Shown in pieces: positions 29,395 through 40,400 of a stretch of DNA of 64,000 bases. This DNA comes from Thermoflavimicrobium daqui (GTDB taxonomy: Bacteria > Bacillota > Bacilli > Thermoactinomycetales > Thermoactinomycetaceae). A program made the translations under genes and the position numbers. Position 1 is the stretch's first letter, and each line of letters opens with the position of its first letter. The stretch lies in assembly GCF_003313465.1 (NCBI RefSeq), contig NZ_KZ845669.1, forward strand, positions 62,001-126,000, written 5' to 3'. Under the pieces are notes generated by a model that was not told the DNA's origin, did not search any database, and was given only the letters and a program-made list of their open reading frames with translations.

Positions 29395-29544
29395 ATGCGG
29401 GTAACAGTTACCATGCAATGCACAGAATGCCGCAATCGTAACTATACAACTTCTAAAAATAAACGGAAACATCCAGACCGTATGGAACTCCGTAAATTTT
29501 GTCCTCGTTGCAACGCACACACCGTACATCGCGAAACAAAATAA
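29395..29544 (+). CDS. rpmG: 50S ribosomal protein L33
   Basis: The 49-residue protein [20 protein letters not shown]...[19 protein letters not shown] is L33 with two intact CxxC pairs, the zinc-containing (C+) form. CAAGGAGGTGCC precedes the ATG. It stands before secE as in most Bacillota. Confidence 0.95.
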   Translation: MRVTVTMQCTECRNRNYTTSKNKRKHPDRMELRKFCPRCNAHTVHRETK

Positions 29545-29580
29545 AGCTTTCGCGCTTTGTTAGAAGATGGGGGTGACAGC

Positions 29581-29808
29581 ATGGCATCATTTATTAGCGG
29601 TATCGGTCGCGGGATCAAAAAAAGTGTATCCGGTACATCGGGCTTCTTTCGCGGTAGTATACAAGAGCTAAAAAAAGTACGTTGGCCCAGCCGTAAAGAA
29701 ATGGTTAGTTATACCACTGTTGTATTATCAATTTGTATAGTACTTACAATCTTCTTTTTTATTATCGACTTGGGTATCGCTGAGATTGTAAAACTGATTA
29801 TGAAGTAA
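29581..29808 (+). CDS. secE: preprotein translocase subunit SecE
   Basis: The 75-residue protein has the conserved amphipathic ELKKVRWPSRKEMVSYT followed by one membrane helix (VVLSICIVLTIFFFIIDLGI). It clamps SecY in the translocon. The frame opens earlier, but GGGGGTGACAGC directly before ATG 29581 sets the start. Confidence 0.95.
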   Translation: MASFISGIGRGIKKSVSGTSGFFRGSIQELKKVRWPSRKEMVSYTTVVLSICIVLTIFFFIIDLGIAEIVKLIMK

Positions 29809-29858
29809 TAGTTAAGGCGTTATGCCATGAAGGGGGGATAGGGTAGACCCGATAGGTT

Positions 29859-30392
29859 ATGGAAAAGCAATGGTATGTCGTTCATACGTATTCTGGCTAC
29901 GAGAATAAAGTAAAAGCTAACTTGGAGAAGCGCGTTCACTCCATGGATATGCAAGATAAAATCTTTCGTGTCCTCGTTCCAATGGAAGAAGAGATCGAGC
30001 ACAAGGAAGGTAAGAAAAAAACAGTCATGCGTAAAGTATTCCCAGGATACGTCTTAGTCGAGATGATCATGACTGATGACTCGTGGTATGTCGTACGGAA
30101 CACACCAGGTGTAACCGGATTTGTCGGTTCGTCTGGGGCAGGTTCAAAACCGACCCCCCTTCGGTCGGAAGAAGCACACACCATCCTTCATCAAATGGGT
30201 CTAGAAGAGCCACGGGCAACTGCTGACTTTACTGTTGGTGAAAATGTCAAAGTAAAAGAAGGCCCATTTGCTAACTTTGTTGGTGTGATTGAAGAGGTGG
30301 ATCTTAGCCGTTCAAAACTAAAAGTATTGGTTAATATGTTTGGGCGGGAAACGCCAGTGGAACTCGACTTCTTCCAGATAGAAAAAATTTAA
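29859..30392 (+). CDS. nusG: transcription termination/antitermination factor NusG
   Basis: The 177-residue protein has the NGN domain (WYVVHTYSGYENKVKANLEK, FPGYVLVEM, RNTPGVTGFVG) and a C-terminal KOW domain (VGENVKVKEGPFANFVGVIE). It binds RNA polymerase and affects pausing and Rho action. It follows secE by 50 bp. Confidence 0.96.
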   Translation: MEKQWYVVHTYSGYENKVKANLEKRVHSMDMQDKIFRVLVPMEEEIEHKEGKKKTVMRKVFPGYVLVEMIMTDDSWYVVRNTPGVTGFVGSSGAGSKPTPLRSEEAHTILHQMGLEEPRATADFTVGENVKVKEGPFANFVGVIEEVDLSRSKLKVLVNMFGRETPVELDFFQIEKI

Positions 30393-30484
30393 AGTTTAGG
30401 AAGCCTTTCGTTTTCGGCTGTGTTGTGATAAATTAGTACTGTTTTAGTTGTACCCCTATCTTCGGGGCAGACGTCTGTCGTTGC

Positions 30485-30514
30485 CGTGGGAGGGTCAAAC
30501 CCGAGAAAACCACA
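30485..30514 (+). promoter_or_regulatory. L1-binding mimic hairpin before rplK
   Basis: GTGGGAGGG, then CCC and ACCAC, form a hairpin with a large asymmetric internal loop: GTGG (30486-30489) pairs with CCAC (30510-30513), and GGG with CCC. This order of blocks (GUGGGAGG...CC-GA-n-AAAACCAC) resembles the L1-stalk helix of 23S rRNA, so it is a probable autoregulatory site for L1. A second copy lies before rplA. Confidence 0.65.
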
Positions 30515-30536
30515 TTCTTGAAGGAGGTAGATTTGC

Positions 30537-30962
30537 ATGGCCAAAAAAGTGATTAAAGTGGTCAAGCTGCAAATCCCCGCTGGTAAGGCGAATCCGGCAC
30601 CACCAGTAGGTCCGGCACTTGGTCAAGCTGGGGTTAACATTATGGGCTTTTGTAAAGAATTTAATGCCCGTACTGCAGAACAAGCTGGATTAATCATTCC
30701 AGTTGAAATTACAGTATATGAAGATCGTTCGTTTACTTTCATCACCAAAACACCACCAGCAGCAGTGTTATTAAAGAAAGCTGCAGGGATTGAATCAGGT
30801 TCTGGTGAACCAAACAAAACGAAAGTGGCAACGGTTAAACGGGATAAAGTACGTGAGATTGCAGAGCTTAAAATGCCTGATCTCAATGCAGCGAGCGTAG
30901 AAGCAGCTATGCGTATGGTCGAAGGTACTGCTCGTAGCATGGGTATTGTTATCGAAGATTAA
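30537..30962 (+). CDS. rplK: 50S ribosomal protein L11
   Basis: The 141-residue protein [20 protein letters not shown]...[20 protein letters not shown] is L11, of the usual length. It organises the GTPase-associated centre together with L10/L12. GAAGGAGGTAG precedes the ATG. The leader carries an L1-type site, so it is probably regulated with rplA by free L1. Confidence 0.97.
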   Translation: MAKKVIKVVKLQIPAGKANPAPPVGPALGQAGVNIMGFCKEFNARTAEQAGLIIPVEITVYEDRSFTFITKTPPAAVLLKKAAGIESGSGEPNKTKVATVKRDKVREIAELKMPDLNAASVEAAMRMVEGTARSMGIVIED

Positions 30963-30994
30963 GCATGACTACTCTGCCACGAGTAATCATGGCT

Positions 30995-31022
30995 TGTGGG
31001 AGGATTATCCGTTACGACCACG
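30995..31022 (+). promoter_or_regulatory. second L1-binding mimic hairpin, before rplA
   Basis: GTGGGAGG (30996-31003), CC (31009-31010) and CCAC (31018-31021) repeat the architecture seen upstream of rplK: GTGG pairs with CCAC, GG with CC, with an A/G-containing asymmetric loop. It ends five bases before the rplA Shine-Dalgarno. Confidence 0.65.
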
Positions 31023-31037
31023 AAGGGAGGAAAAACA

Positions 31038-31736
31038 GTGGCTAAACATGGTAAAAAGTATTTAGAAGCACTTGGTAAAGTGGATAGCGAAAAGCAATAT
31101 GATCCTATTGAAGCGCTTGAGCTTATCAAAAGTATTTCAACTGCTAAATTTGATGAGACCATTGAAGCAGCATTCCGTCTTGGGGTTGATACCAAACGTG
31201 CGGATCAACAAGTAAGAGGGGCTGTTGTACTTCCTCATGGAACAGGTAAAACGAAGCGAGTACTTGTTTTTGCAAAAGGCGAGAAAGCGAAAGAAGCAGA
31301 ACAAGCAGGTGCTGAGTTCGTAGGCGATGAGGACCTCATCAACAAGGTAAGTCAAGGATGGCTTGACTTTGACGTGGTAGTTGCTACCCCAGATATGATG
31401 GGACAAGTAGGTCGTTTAGGGCGGATTTTAGGACCTAAAGGTCTTATGCCAAACCCAAAAACGGGTACCGTTACTTTTGAAGTAGCCAAAGCAGTTCAAG
31501 AAATTAAAGCTGGTAAAATCGAGTACCGTGCTGATAAATCAGGTAACGTGCATGCGGCGATTGGTAAGGTTTCATTTGATGTAGAAAAGCTAGCTGAAAA
31601 CTTACAAGTTTTGGCTGAAACATTAATCAAAGCAAAACCTGCAGCTGCTAAAGGTACCTATATGAAGAATTGCACCATTTCTTCTACAATGGGTCCTGGT
31701 GTAACTGTTAATGTAGCTCGCTTATCTGGTCGTTAA
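31038..31736 (+). CDS. rplA: 50S ribosomal protein L1
   Basis: The 232-residue protein starts [16 protein letters not shown] and contains [20 protein letters not shown], the L1 signature. It binds the mobile L1 stalk and represses its own operon in other bacteria. The GTG at 31038 follows GAAGGGAGGAAAAAC; the longer frame from 30996 starts inside the upstream RNA hairpin and is rejected. Confidence 0.97.
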   Translation: MAKHGKKYLEALGKVDSEKQYDPIEALELIKSISTAKFDETIEAAFRLGVDTKRADQQVRGAVVLPHGTGKTKRVLVFAKGEKAKEAEQAGAEFVGDEDLINKVSQGWLDFDVVVATPDMMGQVGRLGRILGPKGLMPNPKTGTVTFEVAKAVQEIKAGKIEYRADKSGNVHAAIGKVSFDVEKLAENLQVLAETLIKAKPAAAKGTYMKNCTISSTMGPGVTVNVARLSGR

Positions 31737-31750
31737 TTTTTGGCAAACCC

Positions 31751-31779
31751 TTGACAACGAGGTAGAATTTCAGTATCCT
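31751..31779 (+). promoter_or_regulatory. promoter of rplJ-rplL with inverted repeat
   Basis: TTGACA (31751-31756), 17 bp and TATCCT (31774-31779) form a plausible sigma-A promoter ahead of the L10 leader. An inverted repeat ACGAGGT (31757-31763)/ACCTCGT (31782-31788) brackets the -10. Confidence 0.6.
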
Positions 31780-31807
31780 TAACCTCGTCAAAATTCGAAT
31801 AAAAGAT

Positions 31808-31912
31808 TACCGTAGACAGTAGGTGTGCATGTGCACTTAATTCCCTACCGAGGTGGCTTGGATAAAATGTGTATTTTTGCGGCCTTCGACTGTCTACGGA
31901 GGCTTTTTCTAT
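31808..31912 (+). promoter_or_regulatory. L10 leader RNA
   Basis: CCGTAGACAGT (31810-31820) pairs with ACTGTCTACGG (31889-31899), enclosing AGGTG and CCCTACCGAGGTG segments. This is the ribosomal protein L10 leader known from Bacillota, where L10(L12)4 binds to repress rplJ-rplL. Confidence 0.85.
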
Positions 31913-31944
31913 TTCTGAAAAACTCCTGATGAGGAGGTGTACCC

Positions 31945-32457
31945 ATGTCCAAAGCAATTGAGTTAAAAAAGCAAAAAGTAGCTGAGATCGTTGAAAAGTT
32001 ATCTAACAGCAAAAGTACAATTTTGACTGACTACCGTGGTCTAACAGTAGCTGAGTCCAATGAGTTACGTAAGCAGTTGCGAGAAGCAGGGGTTGAGTTC
32101 TATGTACTTAAAAATACGCTGACTCGCCGTGCAAGTGCAGAAGTAGGATATACGGAGTTAGAGAAACATTTAACTGGACCTACTGCGGTTGCGTTTAGCA
32201 ATGATGATGTGGTTGCTCCTGCAAAAGTACTCTATCAATTTGCGAAAGATCACGAAGCTCTCAAAATCAAAGCTGGAGTCGTAGAGGGAAATGTGGTAGA
32301 TGTTGAGGCGATTACTGAGCTCGCTCAACTACCATCTCGCGAAGGTCTTTTGTCTATGCTGCTTAGTGTTCTTCAAGCACCAATGCGTCAATTTGCGCTT
32401 GCAGTTAAAGCTGTGGCTGAGAAAAACGAAGAAGGTGCTCCTGCTCAGGAAGCTTAA
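31945..32457 (+). CDS. rplJ: 50S ribosomal protein L10
   Basis: The 170-residue protein has [20 protein letters not shown] and [20 protein letters not shown] at the N-terminus, and a C-terminal helix that carries L12 dimers ([20 protein letters not shown]). GATGAGGAGGTGTACCC precedes the ATG. It is controlled by the L10 leader. Confidence 0.97.
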   Translation: MSKAIELKKQKVAEIVEKLSNSKSTILTDYRGLTVAESNELRKQLREAGVEFYVLKNTLTRRASAEVGYTELEKHLTGPTAVAFSNDDVVAPAKVLYQFAKDHEALKIKAGVVEGNVVDVEAITELAQLPSREGLLSMLLSVLQAPMRQFALAVKAVAEKNEEGAPAQEA

Positions 32458-32506
32458 TGCTGTTTGAAAAAATAAATATGGAAAGAATATAAGGAGGTAA
32501 ACTCTC

Positions 32507-32869
32507 ATGACGAAAGAACAAATCATTGAAGCGATTAAAGGAATGAGCGTTCTCGAACTGAACGACCTCGTAAAAGCAATCGAAGAAGAATTTGATGTAA
32601 AAGCAGCTGCTCCAGTAGCAGTAGTAGGACCAGTTGATGGTGGCAAAGAAGAAGAAAAAACCGAATTCGATGTTATCTTAAACAGTGCTGGTGCTTCCAA
32701 AATCAACGTAATCAAAGTGGTTCGTGGAATTACTGGTCTCGGACTCAAAGAAGCAAAAGCGCTTGTTGATGGTGCTCCAAGCCCAATTAAAGAAGGAGCT
32801 TCTAAAGAAGAAGCAGAAAAAATCAAAGCAGAACTCGAAGAAGCCGGTGCTAGTGTAGAACTGAAGTAA
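32507..32869 (+). CDS. rplL: 50S ribosomal protein L7/L12
   Basis: The 120-residue protein has the N-terminal dimerisation helix region, an Ala/Pro-rich hinge ([11 protein letters not shown]) and the factor-binding C-terminal domain ([35 protein letters not shown]). A GC-rich hairpin follows its stop. Confidence 0.97.
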   Translation: MTKEQIIEAIKGMSVLELNDLVKAIEEEFDVKAAAPVAVVGPVDGGKEEEKTEFDVILNSAGASKINVIKVVRGITGLGLKEAKALVDGAPSPIKEGASKEEAEKIKAELEEAGASVELK

Positions 32870-32884
32870 TGCAGATTCCGGCCT

Positions 32885-32917
32885 GACCCGCCGTCATTGG
32901 TCGGCGGGTCGCTTTGT
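32885..32917 (+). terminator. GC-rich terminator-like hairpin after rplL
   Basis: GACCCGCCG (32885-32893) pairs with CGGCGGGTC (32902-32910) across an 8-nt loop. The following GCTTTGTTCT is only a moderate T-tract, so read-through into downstream genes is likely. Confidence 0.65.
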
Positions 32918-32988
32918 TCTATCAGCCGAGATGTTCCCGTAAGATTTGACGAGGAATTGATCGGCTTCTGATTTGTTAAGGCTCTCGC

Positions 32989-33021
32989 AAACCTCCATAT
33001 CATTTTCCGTAGAGGAGGTTT
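32989..33021 (+). other. hairpin that masks the Shine-Dalgarno of the methyltransferase gene
   Basis: AAACCTCC (32989-32996) is the exact complement of GGAGGTTT (33014-33021), which is the ribosome binding site of the gene starting at 33028. The 17-nt loop makes a stable local hairpin possible. Confidence 0.55.
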
Positions 33022-33027
33022 CTATTC

Positions 33028-33630
33028 ATGCACGAGCATTATTACTCGTCGAACCCATCTGCAAAAAGTGAAGAACGCTGCTTTCAAGCCCATCTACTAG
33101 AACACTCGTTTACCTTTTATACGGACAGCGGAGTATTCTCCAAAAAAGGCATTGATTTTGGAAGTCGACTTCTAATAGAGAATGTTTCTCTGCAACAAGA
33201 GAAGACTGTTCTTGATTTAGGAGCAGGTTATGGTCCGATTGGTATAACACTCGCCAGAGCATATCCACAGCTTTCAGTGGTGATGGTGGATATCAATGAA
33301 CGAGCCATTGCACTTGCCAAACGAAATGCTGAAGTTAATCGTGTTATAGGACAAGTTGAGTGTATAGTCAGTGAAGGATTTAGTGAGCTTGCTAACCGTT
33401 CTTTTGATATGATTTTGTTTAATCCGCCCATTCGTATTGGTAAATCAGCTATTTACGAATTATTTTCTGAAGCAAAAAGCCATCTGGTCCCAGGTGGAAG
33501 TTTATGGATTGTCATTCGTAAAAAGCAGGGGGCAGAGTCTGCAAAAAAAGAGTTAGAACGAAACTATGATCATGTAGAAGTGGTAGCGCAAAAAAAGGGT
33601 TATTGGATCATTCAAGCGACAATTTATTGA
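33028..33630 (+). CDS. class I SAM-dependent methyltransferase (YbxB-like)
   Basis: The 200-residue protein has SAM-binding motif I (VLDLGAGYGPIG), an acidic residue after beta 2 (VMVDINERAIALAK) and the catalytic NPPIRIGK motif. This places it with RsmC-type guanine-N2 rRNA methyltransferases. The locus between rplL and rpoB is conserved in Bacillales (ybxB). The rpoB promoter overlaps its stop codon. Confidence 0.88.
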   Translation: MHEHYYSSNPSAKSEERCFQAHLLEHSFTFYTDSGVFSKKGIDFGSRLLIENVSLQQEKTVLDLGAGYGPIGITLARAYPQLSVVMVDINERAIALAKRNAEVNRVIGQVECIVSEGFSELANRSFDMILFNPPIRIGKSAIYELFSEAKSHLVPGGSLWIVIRKKQGAESAKKELERNYDHVEVVAQKKGYWIIQATIY

Positions 33631-33655
33631 CATGTTTGTCCCTATATGCTAATGT
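33627..33655 (+). promoter_or_regulatory. promoter of rpoB-rpoC
   Basis: TTGACA (33627-33632), 17 bp, then TAATGT (33650-33655) with TG at the extended -10 position. It overlaps the methyltransferase stop. The 200-bp leader to rpoB includes CTTAACCA (33686-33693) and its complement TGGTTAAG (33738-33745), and a small CTTGA-TAGCG-TCAAG hairpin. Confidence 0.75.
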
Positions 33656-33856
33656 AATAAATTGCAGAAAGTCTATCTGAACGAACTTAACCATTTTTTG
33701 CTAAGTACATTTCTTCTAGTTTTATTTTGCCATTAATTGGTTAAGATAGGTAAATAAACTACATCTAGGTTAAAATGAGGTATTACACCCATTTTCTTTT
33801 TTTAGGCACAAACGCCTTGATAGCGTCAAGCGACTCGGTACGAGGGGGGAGTTTGT

Positions 33857-36800
33857 TTGGCTGGTAAAATGATAGAGTGCGGTCGGAGGCAAAGAAGGAG
33901 CTATGCTCGAATTCATGAAGTCTTAGAACTGCCTAATCTGATTGAAATTCAAAAGAAGTCGTATGAGTGGTTTCTCGATGAAGGACTTCGAGAGATGTTT
34001 CGTGACATTTCTCCCATCGAAGACTTCACCGGAAATCTTGTACTCGAATTTATCGACTACAGTTTAGGTGAAACCAAGTACAATGTAGAAGAAGCCAAAG
34101 ATCACCAAGTGACCTATGCGGCTCCTCTACGTGTGAAAGTACGACTCATTAATAAAGAAACTGGCGAAGTAAAAGAACAAGAAGTATTCATGGGAGACTT
34201 CCCACTAATGACCGAGACTGGTACCTTTATCATTAATGGTGCTGAACGTGTCATTGTTAGCCAATTGGTTCGTTCACCTAGTGTGTATTATAACACGAAA
34301 GTAGATAAGAACGGTAAACCAACTTATACAGCAACGGTAATTCCGAATCGTGGTGCTTGGCTCGAGTTTGAAACAGATGCCAAAGATATCATCTATGTAA
34401 GAATTGATCGTACTCGGAAAATACCAGTGACAGTTTTGTTACGTGCTTTAGGGTTTAGTAGTGATGCTGAAATCCTTGATCTTTTGGGTGATGATGAGTA
34501 TGTTCGGAATACCTTGGATAAGGATAATACCGGAAATACAGAAAAAGCATTGATAGAAATCTATGAACGCTTACGACCAGGTGAACCACCTACTGCTGAT
34601 AATGCCCGTAGTCTTTTATATTCCCGTTTTTTCGATCCAAAACGCTATGATTTAGCAGCAGTGGGTCGATACAAGATCAATAAAAAACTGCATATTAAAA
34701 ACCGCTTATTGAACCAAAAGCTTGCCCAAGCTATCGTTGATCCTGAAACAGGTGAAATCTTAGCAGAAGCAGGTACAACATTAGAGCGTCGTGTTCTTGA
34801 TAAACTACTTCCTTACTTAGTTGGAGACCAAGCTGTTGGTTTACAAGATCATTCGGTACGTGGTGGTGTACCTGATGAAGGGGCTATTCGATTGCAGACG
34901 GTACATATTGAATCACCGCTGCAAGAGGGTAAAGCGATCAAGGTGATTTCAAACGGAGAAATTGATCAGTCTGTTAAACATATTACTCCAGCTGATATTA
35001 TTTCTTCCATCAACTATTTTATTAACTTACTACATGGTGTAGGTACAATTGATGACATTGATCATTTAGGAAACCGTCGTCTTCGTTCGGTTGGTGAGTT
35101 GTTACAAAATCAATTCCGTATCGGTTTATCTAGAATGGAACGGGTTGTACGCGAACGGATGTCTATTCAAGATGCGAATGCAATTACTCCACAGGCACTT
35201 ATTAATATTCGTCCTGTGATTGCTTCCATTAAAGAATTCTTTGGTAGCAGCCAGTTATCACAGTTTATGGATCAAACCAATCCACTTGCAGAGTTAACTC
35301 ACAAACGACGTTTATCTGCACTTGGACCAGGAGGTTTAACCCGGGAGCGTGCAGGGTTTGAAGTGCGTGACGTTCACCACTCACACTATGGTCGGATGTG
35401 TCCAATCGAAACTCCTGAGGGACCGAACATTGGTCTGATTAACTCATTATCCTCATATGCTCGTATCAATGACTACGGTTTTATTGAGACACCATATCGG
35501 CGTGTTGATCCTGAAACAGGACGTGTAACAGATCAGATTGATTACTTAACTGCTGATGAAGAGGATAACTACTATGTAGCGCAAGCAAATGCACTCATTG
35601 ATGATGAGGGTAATTTTATCAATGATTTAGTAGATGTTCGTTATCAGGATGAGATCTTAACAGTACCACGTGATCGCGTAGACTATATGGATGTTTCTCC
35701 TAAACAGGTAGTTTCAGTTGCTACAGCATGTATTCCGTTTTTGGAAAACGATGATTCGAACCGTGCCTTAATGGGATCAAACATGCAACGGCAAGCTGTT
35801 CCATTATTAATGCCTCAAGCTCCTTTTATTGGAACGGGGATGGAGCATAAAGCAGCACGTGATTCAGGTGTTATGATTTTGGCTAGACGAGGTGGGACGG
35901 TTGAGCGTGTAACTGCCAATGAAATCTGGGTTCGTCATGAAAAAGAAGTAGATGGCGTTCTTGTAAGAGGTGACCTAGATAAATATAAGCTCACTAAATT
36001 TTCTCGTTCTAACCAAGGAACTTGTATTAACCAACGTCCTTTGGTTCGCGCAGGAGATAAAGTGAAAGCAGGAGACGTTTTAGGAGACGGTCCATCGACA
36101 GAGCAAGGTGAAATGGCATTAGGACGTAATGTAGTGGTAGCCTTTATGACATGGGAAGGTTATAACTACGAGGATGCTATATTGCTTAGTGAAAAACTGG
36201 TTAAAGAAGATGTATATACTTCCATTCACATTGAAAAACATGAAATAGAAGCACGTGACACCAAACTAGGTCCGGAAGAGATCACCCGAGATATTCCTAA
36301 CGTGGGTGAAGAGGCTCTAAAGAACTTAGATGAACGTGGAATTATTCGTGTGGGAGCCGAAATTAAGGCAGGAGATATCTTAGTAGGAAAAGTTACACCG
36401 AAAGGAGTAACAGAGCTGACTGCTGAGGAACGGCTACTTCATGCTATTTTCGGAGAAAAAGCTCGGGAAGTTCGGGATACTTCTTTACGTGTACCGCATG
36501 GCCAAGATGGTATTGTAGTTGATGTAAAAGTATTTACACGTGAAAATGGCGATGAATTACCTCCAGGTGTAAATCAATTAGTTCGTGTCTATATTGCCCA
36601 AAAGCGGAAGATTTCCGAAGGGGATAAAATGGCTGGTCGTCATGGAAATAAAGGGGTTATTGCTCGGATTCTACCTGAAGAAGATATGCCATTCTTACCA
36701 GATGGTAGACCTGTAGAAGTGGTGCTTAACCCACTTGGAGTACCTTCGCGGATGAATATTGGACAGGTACTTGAAGTCCATTTGGGAATGGCAGCCAAAG

Positions 36801-37405
36801 CACTTGGGATACACGTGGCAACCCCGGTTTTTGATGGAGCTACCGAGATCGATGTATTTGATACACTCGAAGAAGCTGGCTTATCTCGTGATGGTAAAAC
36901 AGTTCTTTATGATGGAAGAACAGGAGAGCCATTTGAAAATCGAGTTACCGTTGGTGTCATGTATATGATCAAGCTGGCACATATGGTTGATGATAAGATC
37001 CATGCTCGCTCAACAGGACCATATTCACTCGTTACGCAACAGCCATTAGGTGGTAAAGCGCAGTTTGGTGGACAACGGTTTGGTGAGATGGAGGTATGGG
37101 CACTTGAAGCTTATGGTGCAGCTTATACCCTCCAAGAGATTTTAACTGTGAAGTCCGATGATGTGGTTGGACGGGTTAAAACTTATGAATCGATTGTCAA
37201 AGGTGAAAATGTGCCTGAGCCAGGCGTGCCTGAGTCGTTTAAGGTATTGATTAAAGAGCTGCAAAGTCTTGGAATGGATGTTAAAATCCTTGCTGAAGAT
37301 GAGAAAGAAATCGAGATGCGTGAGTTAGATGATGAGGATGAACCATCCAATGATAAGTTAGGCTTAGACTTAGATCCAGAAGAAAATGCCCGGTCAACTT
37401 CATAA
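33857..37405 (+). CDS. rpoB: RNA polymerase beta subunit
   Basis: The 1182-residue protein contains the rifampicin-cluster region ([20 protein letters not shown], then [11 protein letters not shown]), the active-site lysine region ([14 protein letters not shown]) and the C-terminal [19 protein letters not shown]. It starts at TTG 33857 with GAGGGGGGAG five bases upstream. The N-terminus ([19 protein letters not shown]) matches the Bacillales form. It carries the acidic C-terminal tail seen in this group. Confidence 0.98.
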   Translation: MAGKMIECGRRQRRSYARIHEVLELPNLIEIQKKSYEWFLDEGLREMFRDISPIEDFTGNLVLEFIDYSLGETKYNVEEAKDHQVTYAAPLRVKVRLINKETGEVKEQEVFMGDFPLMTETGTFIINGAERVIVSQLVRSPSVYYNTKVDKNGKPTYTATVIPNRGAWLEFETDAKDIIYVRIDRTRKIPVTVLLRALGFSSDAEILDLLGDDEYVRNTLDKDNTGNTEKALIEIYERLRPGEPPTADNARSLLYSRFFDPKRYDLAAVGRYKINKKLHIKNRLLNQKLAQAIVDPETGEILAEAGTTLERRVLDKLLPYLVGDQAVGLQDHSVRGGVPDEGAIRLQTVHIESPLQEGKAIKVISNGEIDQSVKHITPADIISSINYFINLLHGVGTIDDIDHLGNRRLRSVGELLQNQFRIGLSRMERVVRERMSIQDANAITPQALINIRPVIASIKEFFGSSQLSQFMDQTNPLAELTHKRRLSALGPGGLTRERAGFEVRDVHHSHYGRMCPIETPEGPNIGLINSLSSYARINDYGFIETPYRRVDPETGRVTDQIDYLTADEEDNYYVAQANALIDDEGNFINDLVDVRYQDEILTVPRDRVDYMDVSPKQVVSVATACIPFLENDDSNRALMGSNMQRQAVPLLMPQAPFIGTGMEHKAARDSGVMILARRGGTVERVTANEIWVRHEKEVDGVLVRGDLDKYKLTKFSRSNQGTCINQRPLVRAGDKVKAGDVLGDGPSTEQGEMALGRNVVVAFMTWEGYNYEDAILLSEKLVKEDVYTSIHIEKHEIEARDTKLGPEEITRDIPNVGEEALKNLDERGIIRVGAEIKAGDILVGKVTPKGVTELTAEERLLHAIFGEKAREVRDTSLRVPHGQDGIVVDVKVFTRENGDELPPGVNQLVRVYIAQKRKISEGDKMAGRHGNKGVIARILPEEDMPFLPDGRPVEVVLNPLGVPSRMNIGQVLEVHLGMAAKALGIHVATPVFDGATEIDVFDTLEEAGLSRDGKTVLYDGRTGEPFENRVTVGVMYMIKLAHMVDDKIHARSTGPYSLVTQQPLGGKAQFGGQRFGEMEVWALEAYGAAYTLQEILTVKSDDVVGRVKTYESIVKGENVPEPGVPESFKVLIKELQSLGMDVKILAEDEKEIEMRELDDEDEPSNDKLGLDLDPEENARSTS

Positions 37406-37491
37406 TGATGGATGATGGGGAGCGCTAAAAAGCTTGCTCCCTATTTCCACCCTACCTATATAACGGGATGAATCCTGAGGGAGGAATGCCC

Positions 37492-40400
37492 ATGTTAGAC
37501 GTAAATAACTTTGAATATATGAAAATCGGCCTCGCCTCTCCTGAAAAAATTCGCTCATGGTCTCGTGGTGAGGTAAAAAAGCCTGAAACGATCAACTATC
37601 GTACTTTAAAGCCCGAAAAAGAAGGTTTGTTTTGTGAAAAGATTTTTGGTCCAACGAAGGATTGGGAGTGTCACTGTGGTAAGTATAAGCGGGTTCGTTA
37701 TAAAGGAGTAGTTTGTGACCGTTGTGGTGTTGAGGTGACTCGTGCCAAAGTACGTCGTGAGCGTATGGGACATATTGAACTAGCTGCCCCTGTATCCCAT
37801 ATTTGGTATTTTAAAGGGATTCCAAGTCGAATGGGCTTGGTTTTAGATATGTCTCCACGTTCACTCGAAGAAGTCATTTACTTTGCTTCTTATGTGGTGG
37901 TTGATCCTGGATCTACAACACTTGAGAAAAAACAGCTACTTTCTGAAAAAGAATATCGCAGTTATCGTGAGAAATATGGTAATGCGTTTGTTGCTACTAT
38001 GGGAGCTGAAGCGATAAAGAGACTTTTACAAGATATCGACCTCGATAAAGAAGTAGAACTACTTAAAGAAGAGTTAGCTACCGCACAAGGGCAACGGCGT
38101 AATCGAGCTGTGAAGAGGCTAGAAGTACTTGAAGCATTTCGTTCATCAGGTAATAATCCAGAGTGGATGGTACTAGATGTACTACCTGTCATCCCACCTG
38201 AGCTCCGTCCTATGGTTCAGTTAGATGGTGGACGATTTGCTACTTCAGATCTCAATGATTTATATCGTCGTGTGATTAACCGGAATAATCGTCTCAAACG
38301 TTTGCTTGACTTAGGTGCACCCGATATCATCGTTCAGAACGAAAAGCGGATGTTACAAGAAGCAGTCGATTCATTGATCGATAATGGTCGTCGGGGTCGT
38401 CCTGTCACAGGACCCGGTAATCGTCCACTAAAATCACTATCCCATATGCTCAAAGGGAAACAAGGACGTTTCCGACAAAACTTACTTGGGAAGCGAGTAG
38501 ATTATTCAGGTCGTTCTGTTATCGTTGTAGGACCATATTTAAAAATGTATCAGTGTGGTTTACCGAAAGAAATGGCACTGGAACTCTTTAAGCCTTTTGT
38601 AATGAAAGAGCTAGTAGCCAAAGGATTAGCTCATAATATTAAAAGTGCAAAACGGAAAGTAGAGCGCGTTCATCCAGAAGTCTGGGATGTGTTAGAGGAA
38701 GTAATTAAGGAGCACCCTGTTCTTTTAAACCGTGCACCTACCCTTCACCGCTTGGGTATTCAGGCATTTGAACCAGTTCTTGTCGAAGGACGGGCTATAC
38801 GTTTGCATCCATTGGTTTGTACAGCGTATAATGCAGACTTTGATGGTGACCAAATGGCGGTTCACGTACCATTATCCGCGGAAGCTCAAGCAGAGGCACG
38901 ACTGTTGATGCTTGCAGCTCAAAATATATTGAATCCGAAAGATGGAAAGCCTGTTGTGACTCCTTCTCAGGATATGGTTTTAGGTTGTTATTATTTAACC
39001 ATTGAAAAAGAAGGAGAAAAAGGAGAAGGAAGTATATTCCATTCAATCGGTGAAGCAATTAACTCCTATCAACAAGGATATGTTACATTACACTCGCGGA
39101 TTGCTATCCCAGCGAAAAATATTAAGAAATCCTCCTTTACTGAGAAGCAAAAACAGGCTTTATTAGTTACGACCGTTGGTAAATTAATTTTTAATGAGAT
39201 TTTCCCAGCTGAGTTTCCATATCTAAATGAACCGACCTCAAGGAATTTTAATGGAACTCCTGATAAGTTCTTCATCTTTGAAAAAGGAATAAACGTAAAA
39301 GAATTTTTAAGTAAACTTCCTGATCCTGGTGCTTTTAAAAAGAAATTCTTAGGATCGATTATTGCAGAGATCTTCCGCCGTTTTGGAACAACCATTACAT
39401 CAGAGACACTGGATAAGATTAAAGCCCTAGGTTATTCCTATTCAACCAAAGCTGGCATTACGATGTCGGTTTCTGATGTTAAGGTTCCAGAAGAAAAACA
39501 AGAAATTCTAAATGAAGCACAGAAAAAAGTCGATACGGTCTTGAAACAATATCGTCGGGGTCTGATTACGGATGAAGAACGCTATGAGCGAGTTATTTCG
39601 ATCTGGAGTCAATCGAAAGATCAGATTACTGAAGTATTAATGAACAATATGGGTAAATATAATCCGATCTTTATGATGGCTGACTCTGGAGCACGGGGTA
39701 ACGTTTCACAGATTACACAGTTAGCTGGTATGCGTGGTTTGATGGCAAACCCTGCAGGTAAAATTATTGAGCAACCAATTCGTACCAACTTCCGGGAAGG
39801 TCTTACCGTGTTAGAATACTTTATTTCTACTCACGGTGCGCGGAAAGGATTGGCAGATACAGCCCTTCGTACTGCGGACTCTGGTTATCTGACACGCCGT
39901 TTAGTAGATGTAGCCCAGGATGTTATTGTTCGTGAAGATGACTGTGGAACAGATAAAGGGCTTGCTGTCACAAAGATTAGCGATGGAAATGAAATTATTG
40001 AGGGCTTGTATGACCGAATTGTAGGTCGCACTGCTTTTGAAACAGTACGCCATCCTGAAACAGGAAAAATCATCGTGAAGCGCGGACAAATGATCGACGA
40101 AGAATGTGCTTCACATATGATTGAAGCGGGTATCGAAAAAGTTGTCATTCGCTCTGTTCTACTATGTCGTACGAAACACGGTGTCTGTAAAAAATGTTAT
40201 GGTCGGAACTTGGCTCTAGGTACACCTGTCGAGATTGGTGAAGCAGTTGGAATTATCGCTGCTCAGTCCATTGGAGAACCAGGAACTCAGTTAACCATGC
40301 GTACTTTCCATACCGGTGGTGTAGCTGGAGATGATATCACACAAGGTTTACCGCGGATTCAAGAGCTATTTGAAGCACGGAATCCAAAAGGCTTAGCGAT

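Noticed and set aside
30393-30484. Promoter directly upstream of rplK
   Set aside because: The AT content and a TGTGATAAAT stretch suggest one, but no -35/-10 pair with acceptable spacing was found.
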